The notes below the pieces were generated by a model that was not told the origin of the DNA, ran no database searches, and worked only from the letters and a program-made list of their open reading frames with translations. A program made the translations under genes and the position numbers. Positions 49,700 to 61,968 of a DNA stretch of 64,000 nt are shown one piece after another (position 1 is the stretch's first letter; each line of letters begins with the position of its first letter). The DNA is from Carallia brachiata (taxonomy: Eukaryota; Streptophyta; Magnoliopsida; Malpighiales; Rhizophoraceae): the NCBI GenBank assembly GCA_021464245.1, contig JADCRB010000051.1:124001-188000 (forward strand), read 5' to 3'.

Positions 49700-52139
49700 T
49701 TATTGGTTTGTAATGCACTCCAGTGTGATTTCCTCTTTATTATTAATTTCTGCATTTTGGTCCCTCCTCTGGCTTTTTTCATCTTCTTTGCTCTTGCCCC
49801 ACAGGACACTGTAAAGGCCACCCACAAGCAACACAGCCCCACCAACACTGCCATTAAAAGTGCCAGAAAAAAAAAAAGAAAAAACAAAAATCGACTTGTC
49901 AGTAATCATGGACTGGTATGATTGGATTATAGTCCAATAATTAGGATGAATAAAGGGACTTATTTTAATGAACACTATATTGGGTGTCACTATATATGAA
50001 CACTGCATTTTTTGATTGTTTTGAATGAAAAAAAGAAAGGATTTAGACCTTCCCCAGTGAAGGGTCTCTTTCCAGAAGAATACTGAGAAAATGGCTGTTA
50101 TAATGAGTGCTAGTGGAGTGAACATCGCTGTGAAAACTGGGCCTTTCTTCTCTATTGCCCAAACTTGCAGCCAGTAAGTGATGCCGGTGACTACTATGCC
50201 CTGCCATTTCACCCAGACAAAGGTCAGTTTTTAAGATAGCTCAAATCCATGTGTATATACATATGTTCACATGAAAATGGCCAGCGTGCCTATGTGTGTG
50301 CATACGAATGCAAAAATTAAGAATCTGTAAACTGCCTATGGATATTCCTTTTCTAGTGCATGCACGAGTATGAGTTATGATTTGATCTAGGAGATCATGA
50401 ACCAATGACAAGACCAGCGACCACCCTGATAAGATCAGCAGTACTTGAATGAGATATTCTCGTAACATCGAGGAAGACAATGGAGCATTTTGCCACTTTG
50501 TTGTTTCGGATAGTGCTTTGTGTGTGTGATTATTTGTCTATGTATACTGTTATAGACATGATAGGTGCCCTCTTTCTAGGACATTGTCATATCAGAAGCT
50601 AAAAAACAAAGGCTTTTTACAACATATACAAAGCAAAGATCTCATATATCTGAGGAAAGATTATAGATAAGATCTAACAGACCGCACGAATTAATGATCG
50701 TCAATTTCGATTCCGAGTTTCTGCTAACTAATTGAATTATACCTACATAATCAACTGACTTGAGTATCATGCCAAACACTTTAAGTTCAACTGAATCGAG
50801 TATCATGTGCTATGATTCAAGTAGTTGGAACATGGAAAATGTTAATTTGTGATCAATATTAACTCTAGATATTTTTACTTTGGCTGTCCTGATATGTCAT
50901 ATTCCATTTTAAAATGCAATGATGATATGTCTGTGCGTAAGCGGTGTGGGGTAACGTTGACGAATCGTACACAATAGGCCACAGAAAGAAGATGAACATC
51001 CCATCCAAGCTTCCAGGCTGATGGATCCCTCTCCACAGCGGTGGCCCAAAGTGCTGACAGAATGCAACTAAAGAAGCACTGCAAAGCAGTGAGGCGTAGT
51101 TTGGAAGGATATTGCTTGACAATGGGACCCTACAAGCAACAGGACAGTTAAAACTTGAAACAGAGAAAAAACAGTGAACACAAGCAAATTGGAAACGATT
51201 AATGTGTAAGAAAGCTAGATATGACCAATGACCTGCAAAACAAGCCACAAAGACCAGAGAGTATTGGCTAAGATCATCATTAGAGCGCCTTTTATCCATT
51301 CCTCTAGCAACAACCCTTGCTAGATAGGCCTTGATTTTCCTCACCGATGGCCGGATGCCAGTTCATCATCTTTATAGCAGGTCCTTTAACAAAAGCGAAT
51401 ACTAGTGCCCCAGATAGGCCTATAGCAGACCCAATCACCTTGGCAATTCCAGGCACTTTTTTCATGGAAATGCTTTCCATCCTGCAATATTCACCATAAC
51501 TTGGTTTTATGGGTCCTAGGCAAAACGATAGAAAATAACCATCCTTAGCATGAAACAAGATTTAGAAATTGCACTCACCTTAACAACGCAGCCATGATGA
51601 AGGTAATTGCAGGAATTGTATTGGTGGTTGCAGCAGCAAACGTTGCGGTGGTATAGTTGATTGCGATATAGTAGAGGTTTAGACTCAGCGTAAGTCTGTA
51701 TAATTGAACATAAAAGTGACAACCAAGTTAAATATTTTTAGTAAGTTTTGTTTTTTTTGTGTTTCTAACACCCCCAGTTCTTACCCGCATAAGGAAATCA
51801 AAAAGATCTTGCAAAGCAAATTATAAGACAACGGAGAGGCCTTATTGCTGCAAAATGAGAAGCAGAATTCACCACAAAAGATAACCAATTAAGCATACTG
51901 GCAGAGCAGAACAAAGAGAAAAAAACTCATAGCTACAGTGGCTGAAGAAGAAGTGTTATAGTTAACCTTTCGAGGAAGTAAGCAAGTGGAGCCAATACAA
52001 TTGTAGCAAAAGCTTGGCGATATACGACAAAAACAAAAGGGTTCATTCCTTTAGCAATCGCTGCCTTGGAGAACAAGGCCATGCCTGCATACACAAACTG
52101 TATGAAAAGCATTGCAATGTAAGGCTTACGGTTCTCCAT
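49700..52139 (-). CDS. WAT1-related (MtN21/EamA) transporter, frame disputed in exon 4
   Basis: Plant drug/metabolite-type transporter with two EamA repeats and ten membrane helices. WAT1 itself exports auxin from the vacuole (family knowledge). Exons on the minus strand are 52139-51967, 51847-51785, 51695-51579, 51481-51233, 51129-50971, 50200-50049 and 49847-49700. Start MENRKPYIAMLFIQFVYAGM; later blocks include NLYYIAINYTTATFAAA, KVIGSAIGLSGALVFAFVKG, EWIKGALMMILANTLWSLW, VFTAMFTPLALIITAIFS and VGGAVLLVGGLYSVLWGKSKED. Read straight through exon 4, a TAG at 51306-51304 ends the protein at 176 residues, and the rest of the exon is in another frame. Removing 51344-51304, which is 41 bases with GT and AG ends, restores the frame and gives 339 residues. 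The gene is either a pseudogene by one indel or uses an unusually short intron. All other borders are intact. Confidence 0.82.
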
Positions 52140-52278
52140 GAGATTTTGCTCAGCCAAATTCTTCAATATGCTAATCTTTGAGTGCCTTGGGACTCTTAAT
52201 CCCATAATATACAGAGAGGTGCACCACTCATACTTCACCTTTTTTTCAAAACTTTTCTTTTCCCAAATATGTTATTGT

Positions 52279-52898
52279 TAAATGTGTCAAAATGTGACCT
52301 GATTTGATGAGTTGACTTGAAACTATTTAAAAAAATTTAACCTAAATCCGACCCAAAAAAACAGTTTAACCCGAAATGACCTGAATCTGAAATAACCAAA
52401 AAATTTTGGGTCAAATCCGAACCCGACCCAAATACTCTTATGACCCAATTTTTTTTTCTTAAGATAACAAAAAAATAAAATAAAAAGATTGTAACATATG
52501 AATCATATATTTTATGTTACCAAAATATAGATTATACTATTTTTAATATAAATTTTAATTATGAAGATTTCAATATATTTTAAAATTTTTTTATGAATTT
52601 TTATATTTTATTTTAAGTTTTTAGAATTTTTAAAAAAGTTTCTTAAATTATTTTTGATCATATGATTTTCTTTAATTTTTAAGAATTTTTCACAACTTGT
52701 TTTGAATTTTTTTTATTTTTCAAATTATTTTAATAAAAAATATTATGTCATCATTTTGATGACATCGTTAATCCGTAAGTTGATTCGAATCTGACCCGAA
52801 CTAATTTAAAATAATTCAAAAACACTTGACTTACAAGTAATCCGATTCAAAATAACATGAATCCAAACCCGATCAAACGACTCATTTTGATACTTCTA
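52279..52898. mobile_element. Non-autonomous hAT-like element
   Basis: Ends are near-inverted: TAAATGTGTCAAAATG at the left and CATTTTGATACTTCTA at the right. Subterminal stretches are packed with short GACCCG/ACCCGA and GGGTCAAATC motifs in both orientations, as in many plant hAT elements. Flanking 8-mers (GTTATTGT and GTAATTAT) agree at five positions, a decayed target duplication at best. The centre is AT-rich with no transposase. Confidence 0.55.
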
Positions 52899-52902
52899 GT
52901 AA

Positions 52903-54925
52903 TTATTATTATAGCCAAATATTACGTAGTTGAGTGGAACTAGTTTTACCTTACAAATTTTCGTTACTGACCCTTAATTTATGACATCAATAACATTTCA
53001 AACATTTATTACAGTAGTATTATCAGCAAGGACAATCTTAACACCATGTTTGGCAAAATTCTATAAGAAAGGAAAAAAAAAGAAAATTTTAAAATTTTTT
53101 ACTCATTTTTTTTTCTATTTATTTTTTATCCATCCAAACAACTACATTTTATTTTTTCTCTCACAAATTACTATTCATTTTCTTTCTCATAACTGTCTAA
53201 TTATTATATTTTATCAATTATAATATTACTATTATTGTACTATTTTTTATTCATTTTCTTTTCTATTCACTTTTTACTCAAATTCTCACTATCCAATCAA
53301 AGCATAAGTGCCATTAGTGGTTGTTTAAAATCATTGTCTACAACATGTTATAAGGAATCACCGGAAATTTAGAGGGTTCTTTTTTTTTTTCTCAACAAAA
53401 CGGAGAAAAAACCGAAAAGGAAGCAGTGCAGAAATTGCTCTATATTGCACCAGAGATCTATTTTCTAGGTGATTAATTAATCAGCGGATACAATATTGGC
53501 CCGTTGGTCAAGGAAAAGGCAGATAAATCCCGTGCGTAGGGAAGCACTCCAAATTCATTGATTTAAAGGGCTCAGGACACTGATTCAACTGATATCTACA
53601 TCTGTGACTATGCCTGCTGAAATTAAATTCAAAAAAATTTGGAATTTTTCCTCCTTTCAAAACATGTGGAAAATAAGAAAAAAAGATAATTACGTCCTCA
53701 GCGACCAAAAGGCAGCACATGTACGAATAGCCGCTGTAGGTAGGTAGACGTCCTCTATATCCAAAAAAAAAAAAAAACCAATCCCAAGGCAGGAATGCCA
53801 TACAACAGTGCCATTATTATTCAACTCCAGTGCAGTCTACATTAGGTAAGGCATCTATGTCGCGTATAGATTACCAGTACACTGCTCAAAACCAACTTTG
53901 TTTTCCATGATATCGTTGGAAAGCATTTGCTTTTCTTTCCCACCTGAGAGATTACAGGCATCTTTTCTTTCGGAACGTAAATATTTTATGAGAAAACTTT
54001 AATGGATTGAGGGAAATGACTGAACATAAGTTAAGTATTATACATATTATTAATAAGTTTGTTATATTAAATTTAATTGTTAGTTCATAAGTTTTTATTT
54101 TTAAAAAAAATTATAACGTATAAAATTATTTAAATTAATATATAATATATTTATAAAAAAATATGTATAAAAAATAACTGATCTATTTTTTTTTCTCTCT
54201 TTATGTACCTTTACCCATATTTTATTGAGCAAAATTCTCTACCTCTATCAACCTCCACAAAAGTCCTACTCCGTAGGCGTACCAACGCTCCATCACCATG
54301 TGTCGCGAGCACTAACGCGCATATATCGTAAAGTTTTCAGCAGCATCTGGCAAAATCAGCAATGTTCTAGTCTAATAAAGGGGATTATGGAGTATCTCGG
54401 GCTTAATATATTGCATAATTGGTGTTAGTGCCTTTGAATGTCACCTTTGAAATATCCTAATTCCTAACCATAAACAGTCTATACAAGTATTTGTCCCTAA
54501 ACGTGAGAAGAAGCAACCCATTTACCATCCCATCAAAACTTTGTTGCTGGTGGGAGCCACTTTTGTTTTATTGAGTGGATGTGCACTATACAATAAATAC
54601 ATCAGTTCAGTCTAGATCTTCAGACCAGACTGGTACAAACATTCCACGTAACAAGAAATTTTGTGGACATTGATGGGCTCCTTCATTAGTTGGTGGCTTA
54701 TTGTCAGGCATTTTTCCTCAATATAATTTGTCTGAAGGAAATGCTGATATCCTTAATTCAATTTCTTTCAGGCCCATTTGCAGAATGCGCAATTTGAAGA
54801 ATGGACGTCCCAATAGCGCTCCATATTTGTGAATCTATGGGAAGGTTGATGTATGTAGTCTTCATTTTATTTTAGTAAAGAAGCTTTTTCTGTGTTTCAA
54901 CTCGTTACCATAAAATTACAATGGG
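52903..54925. other. Intergenic stretch, including a possible second MITE
   Basis: About 53035-53308 starts CATGTTTGGCAAAATTC and ends AATCAAAGCATAAG, with mirrored AAAAGAAAAT/ATTTTCTTTT blocks, so it may be a small MITE. The remainder (53310-54925) has no recognisable gene. The 54595-54850 part is less AT-rich and has a T-rich acceptor-like TTTCTTTCAG near 54770, but no confirmed exon. Confidence 0.35.
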
Positions 54926-55839
54926 GTAAACTTTTTCATTATACGAAGAATTGCCTTTGCAAAATGCATTCTAATTGCTGGTGAAAAATGGTATACGACA
55001 CTTTGACAGGACAATATCATTCAAGATACAGTCCCTATTGTCAGCAGTGACGAGTTTTAATACAGTGATTTATGACAGACATGAACAAAGCTATGTTCTG
55101 TAGCATACTTAATTTGGTTAAAATTTATTCTGTACTGTAGTTAGTTGCTTCCAATTGATGAGAAACATATAGCTCTCCTGTCATCAATGGTTGCCAGGAA
55201 GCTTGATGTTTACACACGATATATGTACTACATATAGGCACATTCTGTTCATAAATATTAATAGCTAAACTTTAAATGGAACAGTTTTCACTCTCGCCAT
55301 AGCAATAATGCGCTTTAATTAAAAAGAAAAAAAACCATCTTAATTCTTGAGGCTCCTCTATATTTGTAAAGTTTGAAAAGTCCCTTGTTTTTTTTTTTGA
55401 CGTAATGTAATTTTCCCTTTCTTTTAATTAAGAAATTGTTTTCAAAATTTAAACTTATCACTACTATTACAATAAAGTAACATTTTCATTACATCAAAAT
55501 TTGCTCCCGCAGACTGCGCTCTAATCGCTGGTAAAAGGGGGTATTGACACTTTTGACATACAATATTATTCAAGATAAAGTCTCCTATTATCAGCAGTTA
55601 CAGTATTAATACAGTGATTTATGACTGACATGAACAAAGCTACGTTCTGTAGCACGCTTATTTGGTCAACATTTATTCTGTACTGTGGTTAGTTGCTTCC
55701 AATTACTGAGAAACGTATAGCTTTCCAGACATAATAGGTTGCCAGGAAGCCTGATATTTACGATGATATATATACTACATTACGCAAATTCTGTTCATTT
55801 CTGTTAATGGCTAAATGGGACAGTTTTAACCCTTGCCAT
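54926..55839. repeat. Tandem duplication of about 0.55 kb, non-coding
   Basis: Copy 1 (54926-55300) and copy 2 (55478-55839) align along their full length. Shared runs include ATACAGTGATTTATGAC, GACATGAACAAAGCTA, TTTATTCTGTACTGT and TTAGTTGCTTCCAATT. Both copies end in a CAGTTTT...GCCAT block. The spacer holds homopolymers and AT-rich DNA. No shared open frame survives, since both copies have different stops and indels. Confidence 0.8.
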
Positions 55840-58800
55840 TTCTTCCCAGCGTCAAGCGTAACTAGTTACTAGCCACTTTTTAGTACCGATGATAATTCAA
55901 TTTGCTTGCTGGTTCATGCCACAGTTGCAGCAACAATATATTGCCAATAAAAAGTCAGTCAAGATATCAATAATAAGAGGTGTTGAAATTGTGTATTGGT
56001 GGATATCGTTTGCTGGGAATTAAACATGTGCCGTTAATACAACAGTAGGTGACACAACTGAACTGTTCTTAAACCAGTATCAAGGCCTACCATTTGGCAG
56101 CTAGCTGGTTCCAGTTCCACATCCTTTTCTGGGAAAATCAGCATGTGCTATAAAAGAAATGCTTTTTTGAGGAGTAGAATGGAACCACCCACGAATTAGA
56201 AGCCCGTCAGAGATGCTGATCCCACTCCTTTGCCTCATGATTCCAGTACATTAGCTTATGGTCCACTGTTTTTTGCCCACTTGCAATAGACCTGTCCACT
56301 CCTGCACTTTTGCAATATTGCCCAGTGAGTGATGATAGATTTGTTATGCTGGAAAGAAATCAGATTGTAACTCATAAAAGGCTACGGTAATTTGAAGCTG
56401 AACAATTTGAATCCTTTGGTTTGGAGATCTAATTCCATTAGATTTCTTTACACATGCTAGTGCTGGGGATGGGCTGGGCTTGCATAAAATTGAAGAGAAT
56501 AAAGCCTGTGATTACTGTCTCCAAATGGACAGACAATGTGAAAGTGAGGAATGGGTACTTTATTCTGCTCTTGCACTTCCCTCTATGGGTGCATATACTT
56601 GAGGATCTCCAATAGACTATGGAGTATGGACCCACCAAATAAAGGAGAGTAATAGATAGTTTTCCATGTGCCAGTTTTTAATGAATCTTTTTGCTCCTTG
56701 CCCCCTTATTTGGTGGCGATGGTTAAAGGCATAAGGGGCTAGGGAGGGGTTGTGAGGAGAGGGAAAAATTCTTGAGCCCATATCTAACGCTAGCATTTGT
56801 TAGCAATTTGTGGGTCTACTTGGATGGCTAATAGATCTACATGTATCTTCCTTTCCCACTAACTATTAACCTGCTAATATAGAACGTGTTATTTTGCTTT
56901 AAAAAAAAAAGTTGTCCTTCAAGGTAGACCTTTATTTGTGAAGTTTCAGATTCTAATGCTGAGAAAGATTCTAATGCTGAGAAAAAATTATGATATTTAT
57001 GAAACAATAAAAAACAAGAATTTACTTCCATATTTTCACATTTTTTGCTTTTACTTCTTTTGTTTTTTTTTTTAAATTATACTCTTCACATTTTTTGTCA
57101 TTCTTTTGTACTTACGATCATTAGTCAGTCGTTATCTTTGTCAATGTAACACCCTATGGCATGCAACTTTAGATTTTTTTTGTAGCTCACGAGAATCAGA
57201 TGTGCCCCTAATAACAAAAAAAAAAAAAAAAAAGAAGAAAAGTTCTTATGATAGAATGGTAACACCAAGCTTATCGTAACCTTCGGAAAATAACTAAAGA
57301 AAGCGACTAAAGCGTATATGCAATTATAGCATTAAGGAATGGCACTCTAAAACTGTCAATGGAAACGAGAAATTCCACTGCATTCTTTAACGTGCTTCAA
57401 AGCTTATCTTGTTTAAGTGGATTGGGAGATGAATTGTTGTGCAGGAGCGCATTCTTTATCCTATTGATGGACATACACAACGCAAACGACCAAGCAGTCA
57501 CGATTAATATTTTGCAAATGTGCTGCACGAAACTAAAAGCAATTGCATTGAAATGCTGCGGAATCGAGCCATCGGGATGTTAACTAGTGGCTGAACACTT
57601 TATCCGATATGGGTATTGCCCATACATGACCTATCATAGCGTGCGAGCTTCAAATATGCAGATAATTTTTAAATGGTTCCATAATTTTTTTTTATAATAT
57701 CCTCACTCTTTTTCAAAGTTGTCTCAATTTTTTTTAATTTTATTAAGAAGTCTATTGAACTATTAAACTATACAATCTAACTAGCTCTCTCTATTTACCA
57801 TTAATCTCACATTTTATTTTCAATATTAGAATACAAAACCTGCAAGATAAAATTTTAACTTTAAATCTTACATACTTTGGGTGTTCCTTAAAGAATTTTT
57901 TTTTTAATTCCCACATATTCATTTAAAGCTACCCTTATAATTTTTTTCTTCATTAACCTCAAATTCAATTTGTGATTGTACATTAATTTTTTTTAGAAAA
58001 GAATATTATTTTTTTTGTATAAATGGAAAGTAATATGAACATAAATAATCGAAGATGAAAAGTGATTGTACATTTGTCCATTCTAAAAGAATTTTCTACA
58101 TTCGTTTTTGATTTTTGCATAACAATTTCTTTGGAGTAATTGGCAAATTTCAACTAGAAAACTGCCTTGATATTTAAAGCAATGATGACCCGCTGACATT
58201 TTTGGGAGAAATTATTACGAGGGAACATAAAGACCTCTCATGCTTAATATTTTTTTTTAATCAAAAATAAAGATTTTATTGAGTGTGTTAATTATCGAAT
58301 CATTGGGTTGAAATTAGAAAAATTTTTTTTATATGAGTTCTGTTTAATAATTATAAAAGAGCCGACTTATCTTTTGAGCACTAATAAAATTTAACGTGAC
58401 TCCGCTGCTAGAGTCTTGACGAGCGACTCTAAATCTAATGCTGCGCATCACAGCTTATACTTAAAGGAGCTCAATATGGTTCAGTGAAGGAGGAGCACAG
58501 ACGTGAAGAGTTGAACTCAAAACTCACAATATAAAAATACATTGATTTGTTACTAAACCACCACTTCAAATAACTTCTCACGTTTGATGCATCTCCGCGC
58601 GTATGTAGTCGACAAATTTGTGACATAATGCTAAAATCTTGTGGCCCATCAGGCCATCAGCATTTTACTACCAAATAGATTAAACATGTGCTCGTACTGT
58701 TGTGAGATTGACGATTACTTCCGAGGGTGCTTTACGCTGTTGGGGATAAATGTATGTCCGTTTGTATGTAACTGTGATAGTAACTTGGTGACTCATACTG

Positions 58801-60318
58801 AAATTTGAGAATAAATTTTTTAAGCAGTTGAGTGTAATAACTGTAAAACAGCACAATTATCTCTGACAGTCACTCCTAATAGATTTATGAGGTGATACAT
58901 CTGCTTTTCCGTTTTTTTGGCACAATACCTATCCAGCGGAATTGGATGGGTAATTTGGAATGCTATTATCTTATTCGATTGGACTTAATTATATATACTA
59001 CATGTTGTTTTATCCATAGTCAAACACCTTCATTACAATTTCCTGCAACAAATAAATCTAAATCCACCTTGGCGTAGTCCGGCCAAGCCAATAGAGCTGG
59101 CAAATTATTATTCAATCTCTGGATTAGTGTGATCCTATTGGTTAATGAAGTCAAATGGGATGACAGAGCACGACACCGCTTACGGCCTCTGAGGAATCAG
59201 CACTTAAGTGAGCGTGGGTTTTGGGATATTAGAATTTTAATGTTTATTAATACACATGATAAAACTTGATTGACCGGAATATCTCTAGACCGACATGTCG
59301 TTTATCCGAGATCCATCTGGGACACTAAAGAAAAAAAATTTAGTGACATTGGAATCGAACGAAATCTTAATTTTGATGCTGCATGCGACAACCCACTATA
59401 CCATAAACTCCCAATTTCTTCAACCAAAAAAAAAAAAAAAAAAACCAATTTCTTCAAGTTTTCCTGCAATTAGTGCAACTACTCGGCAGCCAAGGGGTTG
59501 CGGCCGCGGTGGAGGACCTGCAGCGGAGCAGCCTAAGTCCTTCGAATTGGGAATTGGACAAGGCCGCCCTTCCAACAGTGTAAAACAATAGCGGAATAAA
59601 TCCGTGACGGGCCCAAAACCTATCAAATTAAAACTGGTATCAGTCATTGGAAATAACAGTCAAATTGTGTTTTGGGACCTAAGGCCTTTGATGCTTATGT
59701 ATATAACAGACATGGAAGAAAATAATCAAAATCATCGATTTTCGTAATCTCGTTCATTTCTAACTTTCTTTTTTTTTTCTCCCAATTCTTCTTGGGCTGT
59801 AGATTCGTAGTTGATTGATGTCTCATGCTCTTAGTATAATTATTTGAGTTGAAATTTCTTAACTATATATTCAAGTTCCAGTGATGTTGTTATTATGTAT
59901 AACCTTTCGGTCTCTTTTGTAATTAAAAAAAAAGATTGATAGTTGCACAATAGTAGGAGATTCATAATATATTTTGTTCCCAGAGATTCTAATTAACTTA
60001 TTTAATTCTCCGTATTATGCGCGGTTATTTTATAGTAATGATTTTTTTGGTTGATTGTTTGTGAAGTAATTATAGTATAGAAATGATATCTTATTCTCAA
60101 ATAACATAGAAATAAATATTTTTGTTCTCCAATTATGGAATCAAAGACAGATCAATCATTTGAGGTTAACTTGTGTACGGAAAACTAATCCAGTCGATGA
60201 AATAGCAGTCTAATACAAATCGATACAATGTTCACTTTTTTCTCTCCTCTACACATGATCTATGAAGCGGTTGACATAGCATATAACATCTACCTGAATT
60301 CTGAAATCATAGCATGAG
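55840..60318. other. Intergenic stretch with scattered repeat remnants
   Basis: The 56030-56700 part is of more balanced composition than its surroundings but shows no recognisable exon or known microRNA. A frame at 57359-57583 (74 residues, Cys-rich) is unrecognised. A SINE family 2 copy lies at 58360-58565. A GC-rich patch at 59490-59600 is followed by TGGTATCAGTC at 59635, which resembles a retrotransposon primer-binding site only weakly. Confidence 0.4.
58360..58565 (-). mobile_element. SINE-like repeat, family 2, copy 2
   Basis: Diverged copy of the repeat at 10690-10985, with the same block order. It ends at GGTGGTTTAGTAACAAATCA read on the minus strand (box-A-like), with GAGTTCAACTC as the box-B-like part. 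Confidence 0.4.
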
Positions 60319-60411
60319 CTAAGACAAGTTCTGCTCAAATATCAGAGTTTGCATCTTTTCAACGTCTTTTGGGGGGTCAACAACTTGCACCTCATGGTCT
60401 AGTTCTGAAAC
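60319..60411 (-). other. Exon-like frame, terminal, unrecognised
   Basis: On the minus strand, a TGCAG acceptor is followed by 30 open codons and a stop: VSELDHEVQVVDPPKDVEKM and so on, ending in EQNLS. The codon use looks coding. It could be a replacement last exon for the LCAT3-like relic upstream (60905-61760) or a chance frame. I do not recognise the peptide. Confidence 0.25.
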
Positions 60412-60904
60412 CTGCATACAACATTCCAACTGTATCTAAATTCTCATGTTTTGGCAAGAAAAGGACCAGTGAAAATAGTTCCACCAAGAATTTGAGGAAG
60501 CAAACATCATCAACTATGATATTGGGCATGATATAACTTTACATAAGATTTATAACATTATGCTACATTAAGTTTGAAGCAATTTTTTTCCCCTGTATCT
60601 TCTACTTAAGGCCGTTGAAGTTGTAACTATAATTAATTATGTTCAAGCGACGAAACATAGTTTCCTAATTCTAAGGAAACTTTGCTTGTTTAAATCAATT
60701 ATCATAACTGACTCAAGTTTAGTCCACACTAAATTGTAGGAAGAGCATGCAAACTTATAAATATTAGTTCGGACATCTCCATGGATCTTCCAAACATTAA
60801 CTATCTATCTGAATCAAAACTACTTAATCTGAACTATGCAGAGAAAATAATTGCTAAACCTAAAATTCCAAAAATCAAACATATAATGACCATGACCAAA
60901 CCTG

Positions 60905-61760
60905 TGAGCAGAAGTAACGCCTTGATCAAGATTTTCTGACTTCTTTTCTCCACCTCTTCAATATGATCAAAACATCTACATTCTCTACTCTTCTCGAGTC
61001 ATATTATCTTCTTTCTTTTTTATTTTTCCTACCACTCCGATTCTATTAACGAAGTAAGCTTCAAAATTCCTAAAGACTTGGATGTAAATTTAGGGTGGCA
61101 CGAAGCTATTGATTTTATAGAAAATTTTTCTTGTTTGCACACCATGGCTCAACAATGCACCTTGTTGCAAAATGTCCTCCAATTGTCGTTGATCCAACCC
61201 CACCAATTTTTCCCTTTTCTTATCATGAGATGAACGTGTTTGTATACTTCTTGTGGAAATGAATGGATATAAACAGAATTCAAAGAAAGACAAACGCAGA
61301 TCTCAGTCCATAATAATACAATCACTTAACTCATTGGAAGCCAAAAAACAACAAAAAAAAAAAAGAAAAAAAGAAATGAAACCATAACTGCAGAAGGCTT
61401 GGATCCCAAAAGTTGCTAATACACTGACAAGCACACAATTGACAAGGATTGTCAAGCTCATGCTATACATGCTAAAAATCTTCGAGAACAATTAGAACAA
61501 ATACCTTTGCTTTGCTGACTCCGTAGGCACAGTTCCATCTCCATCCACATAAGTACGTGGCTGAAACAGACCAAATGTCCAGAAAAGTTAGTAACAAATG
61601 AAAAAAAAAAAAAAAAAAGAAAAAAAGAAAAAAAAGACATCAGTAGACATTAAAAGTTCAAGGGTCAAAAACTCAATTCACTCACTATCTAGTGGCAAAC
61701 TTCAAATAAGCCCTCAATTGGAGATGTCTCCGCCCCATTGCTGCAGCAGTCAGGAGGATG
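60905..61760 (-). pseudogene. Relic of an LCAT3-like phospholipase/acyltransferase
   Basis: Several exons of a lecithin-cholesterol acyltransferase-like family member (plant LCAT3, a phospholipase A1) survive out of frame with one another. At 61560-61505, between a CAG acceptor and a GTATTT donor, the 18-residue PRTYVDGDGTVPTESAKQ matches the family's highly conserved YVDGDGTVPxESA block. Upstream at about 61750-61692, NGAETSPIEGLFEVCH is followed by a stop. It matches the YGTETSPIDDLSEIC region that normally precedes that block by a few residues. Downstream pieces near 61230-61130 and 61000-60930 resemble the VGVxxxHRGLL and VFELIQ regions only at low identity. The N-terminal two thirds, including the lipase Ser motif, are missing. 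Confidence 0.65.
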
Positions 61761-61968
61761 CCAAATTAGTAAAGAAAACTCACCATGGGGCTTCACCGTG
61801 CTAATGCTGGGATGATGATGGGAGAAATCAGCTAGAGAAGAGGCGTAAAATAGAGACCAAGATGGCTAAAATGAAAAGCTCGATTGCTTTAATGTGGTCA
61901 TTTTAATAGGCACAACTTTTCATAGTCTGACAGTCTTTAAATGGGAGAAGATCGAGAGTATGATTATT

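Noticed and set aside
55840..56700. Possible microRNA precursor region
   Set aside because: I checked by eye for common conserved plant microRNAs (156, 159, 160, 164, 166, 167, 169, 171, 172, 319, 390, 393-399, 408) and found none.
59635..59645. TGGTATCAGTC as an LTR retrotransposon primer-binding site
   Set aside because: Only the first nine bases fit the initiator-tRNA site, and no long terminal repeat pair, polypurine tract or gag/pol similarity was seen nearby.
60319..60411. Last exon of the LCAT3-like relic
   Set aside because: The peptide does not match the family's C-terminus. It was kept only as an unrecognised exon-like frame.
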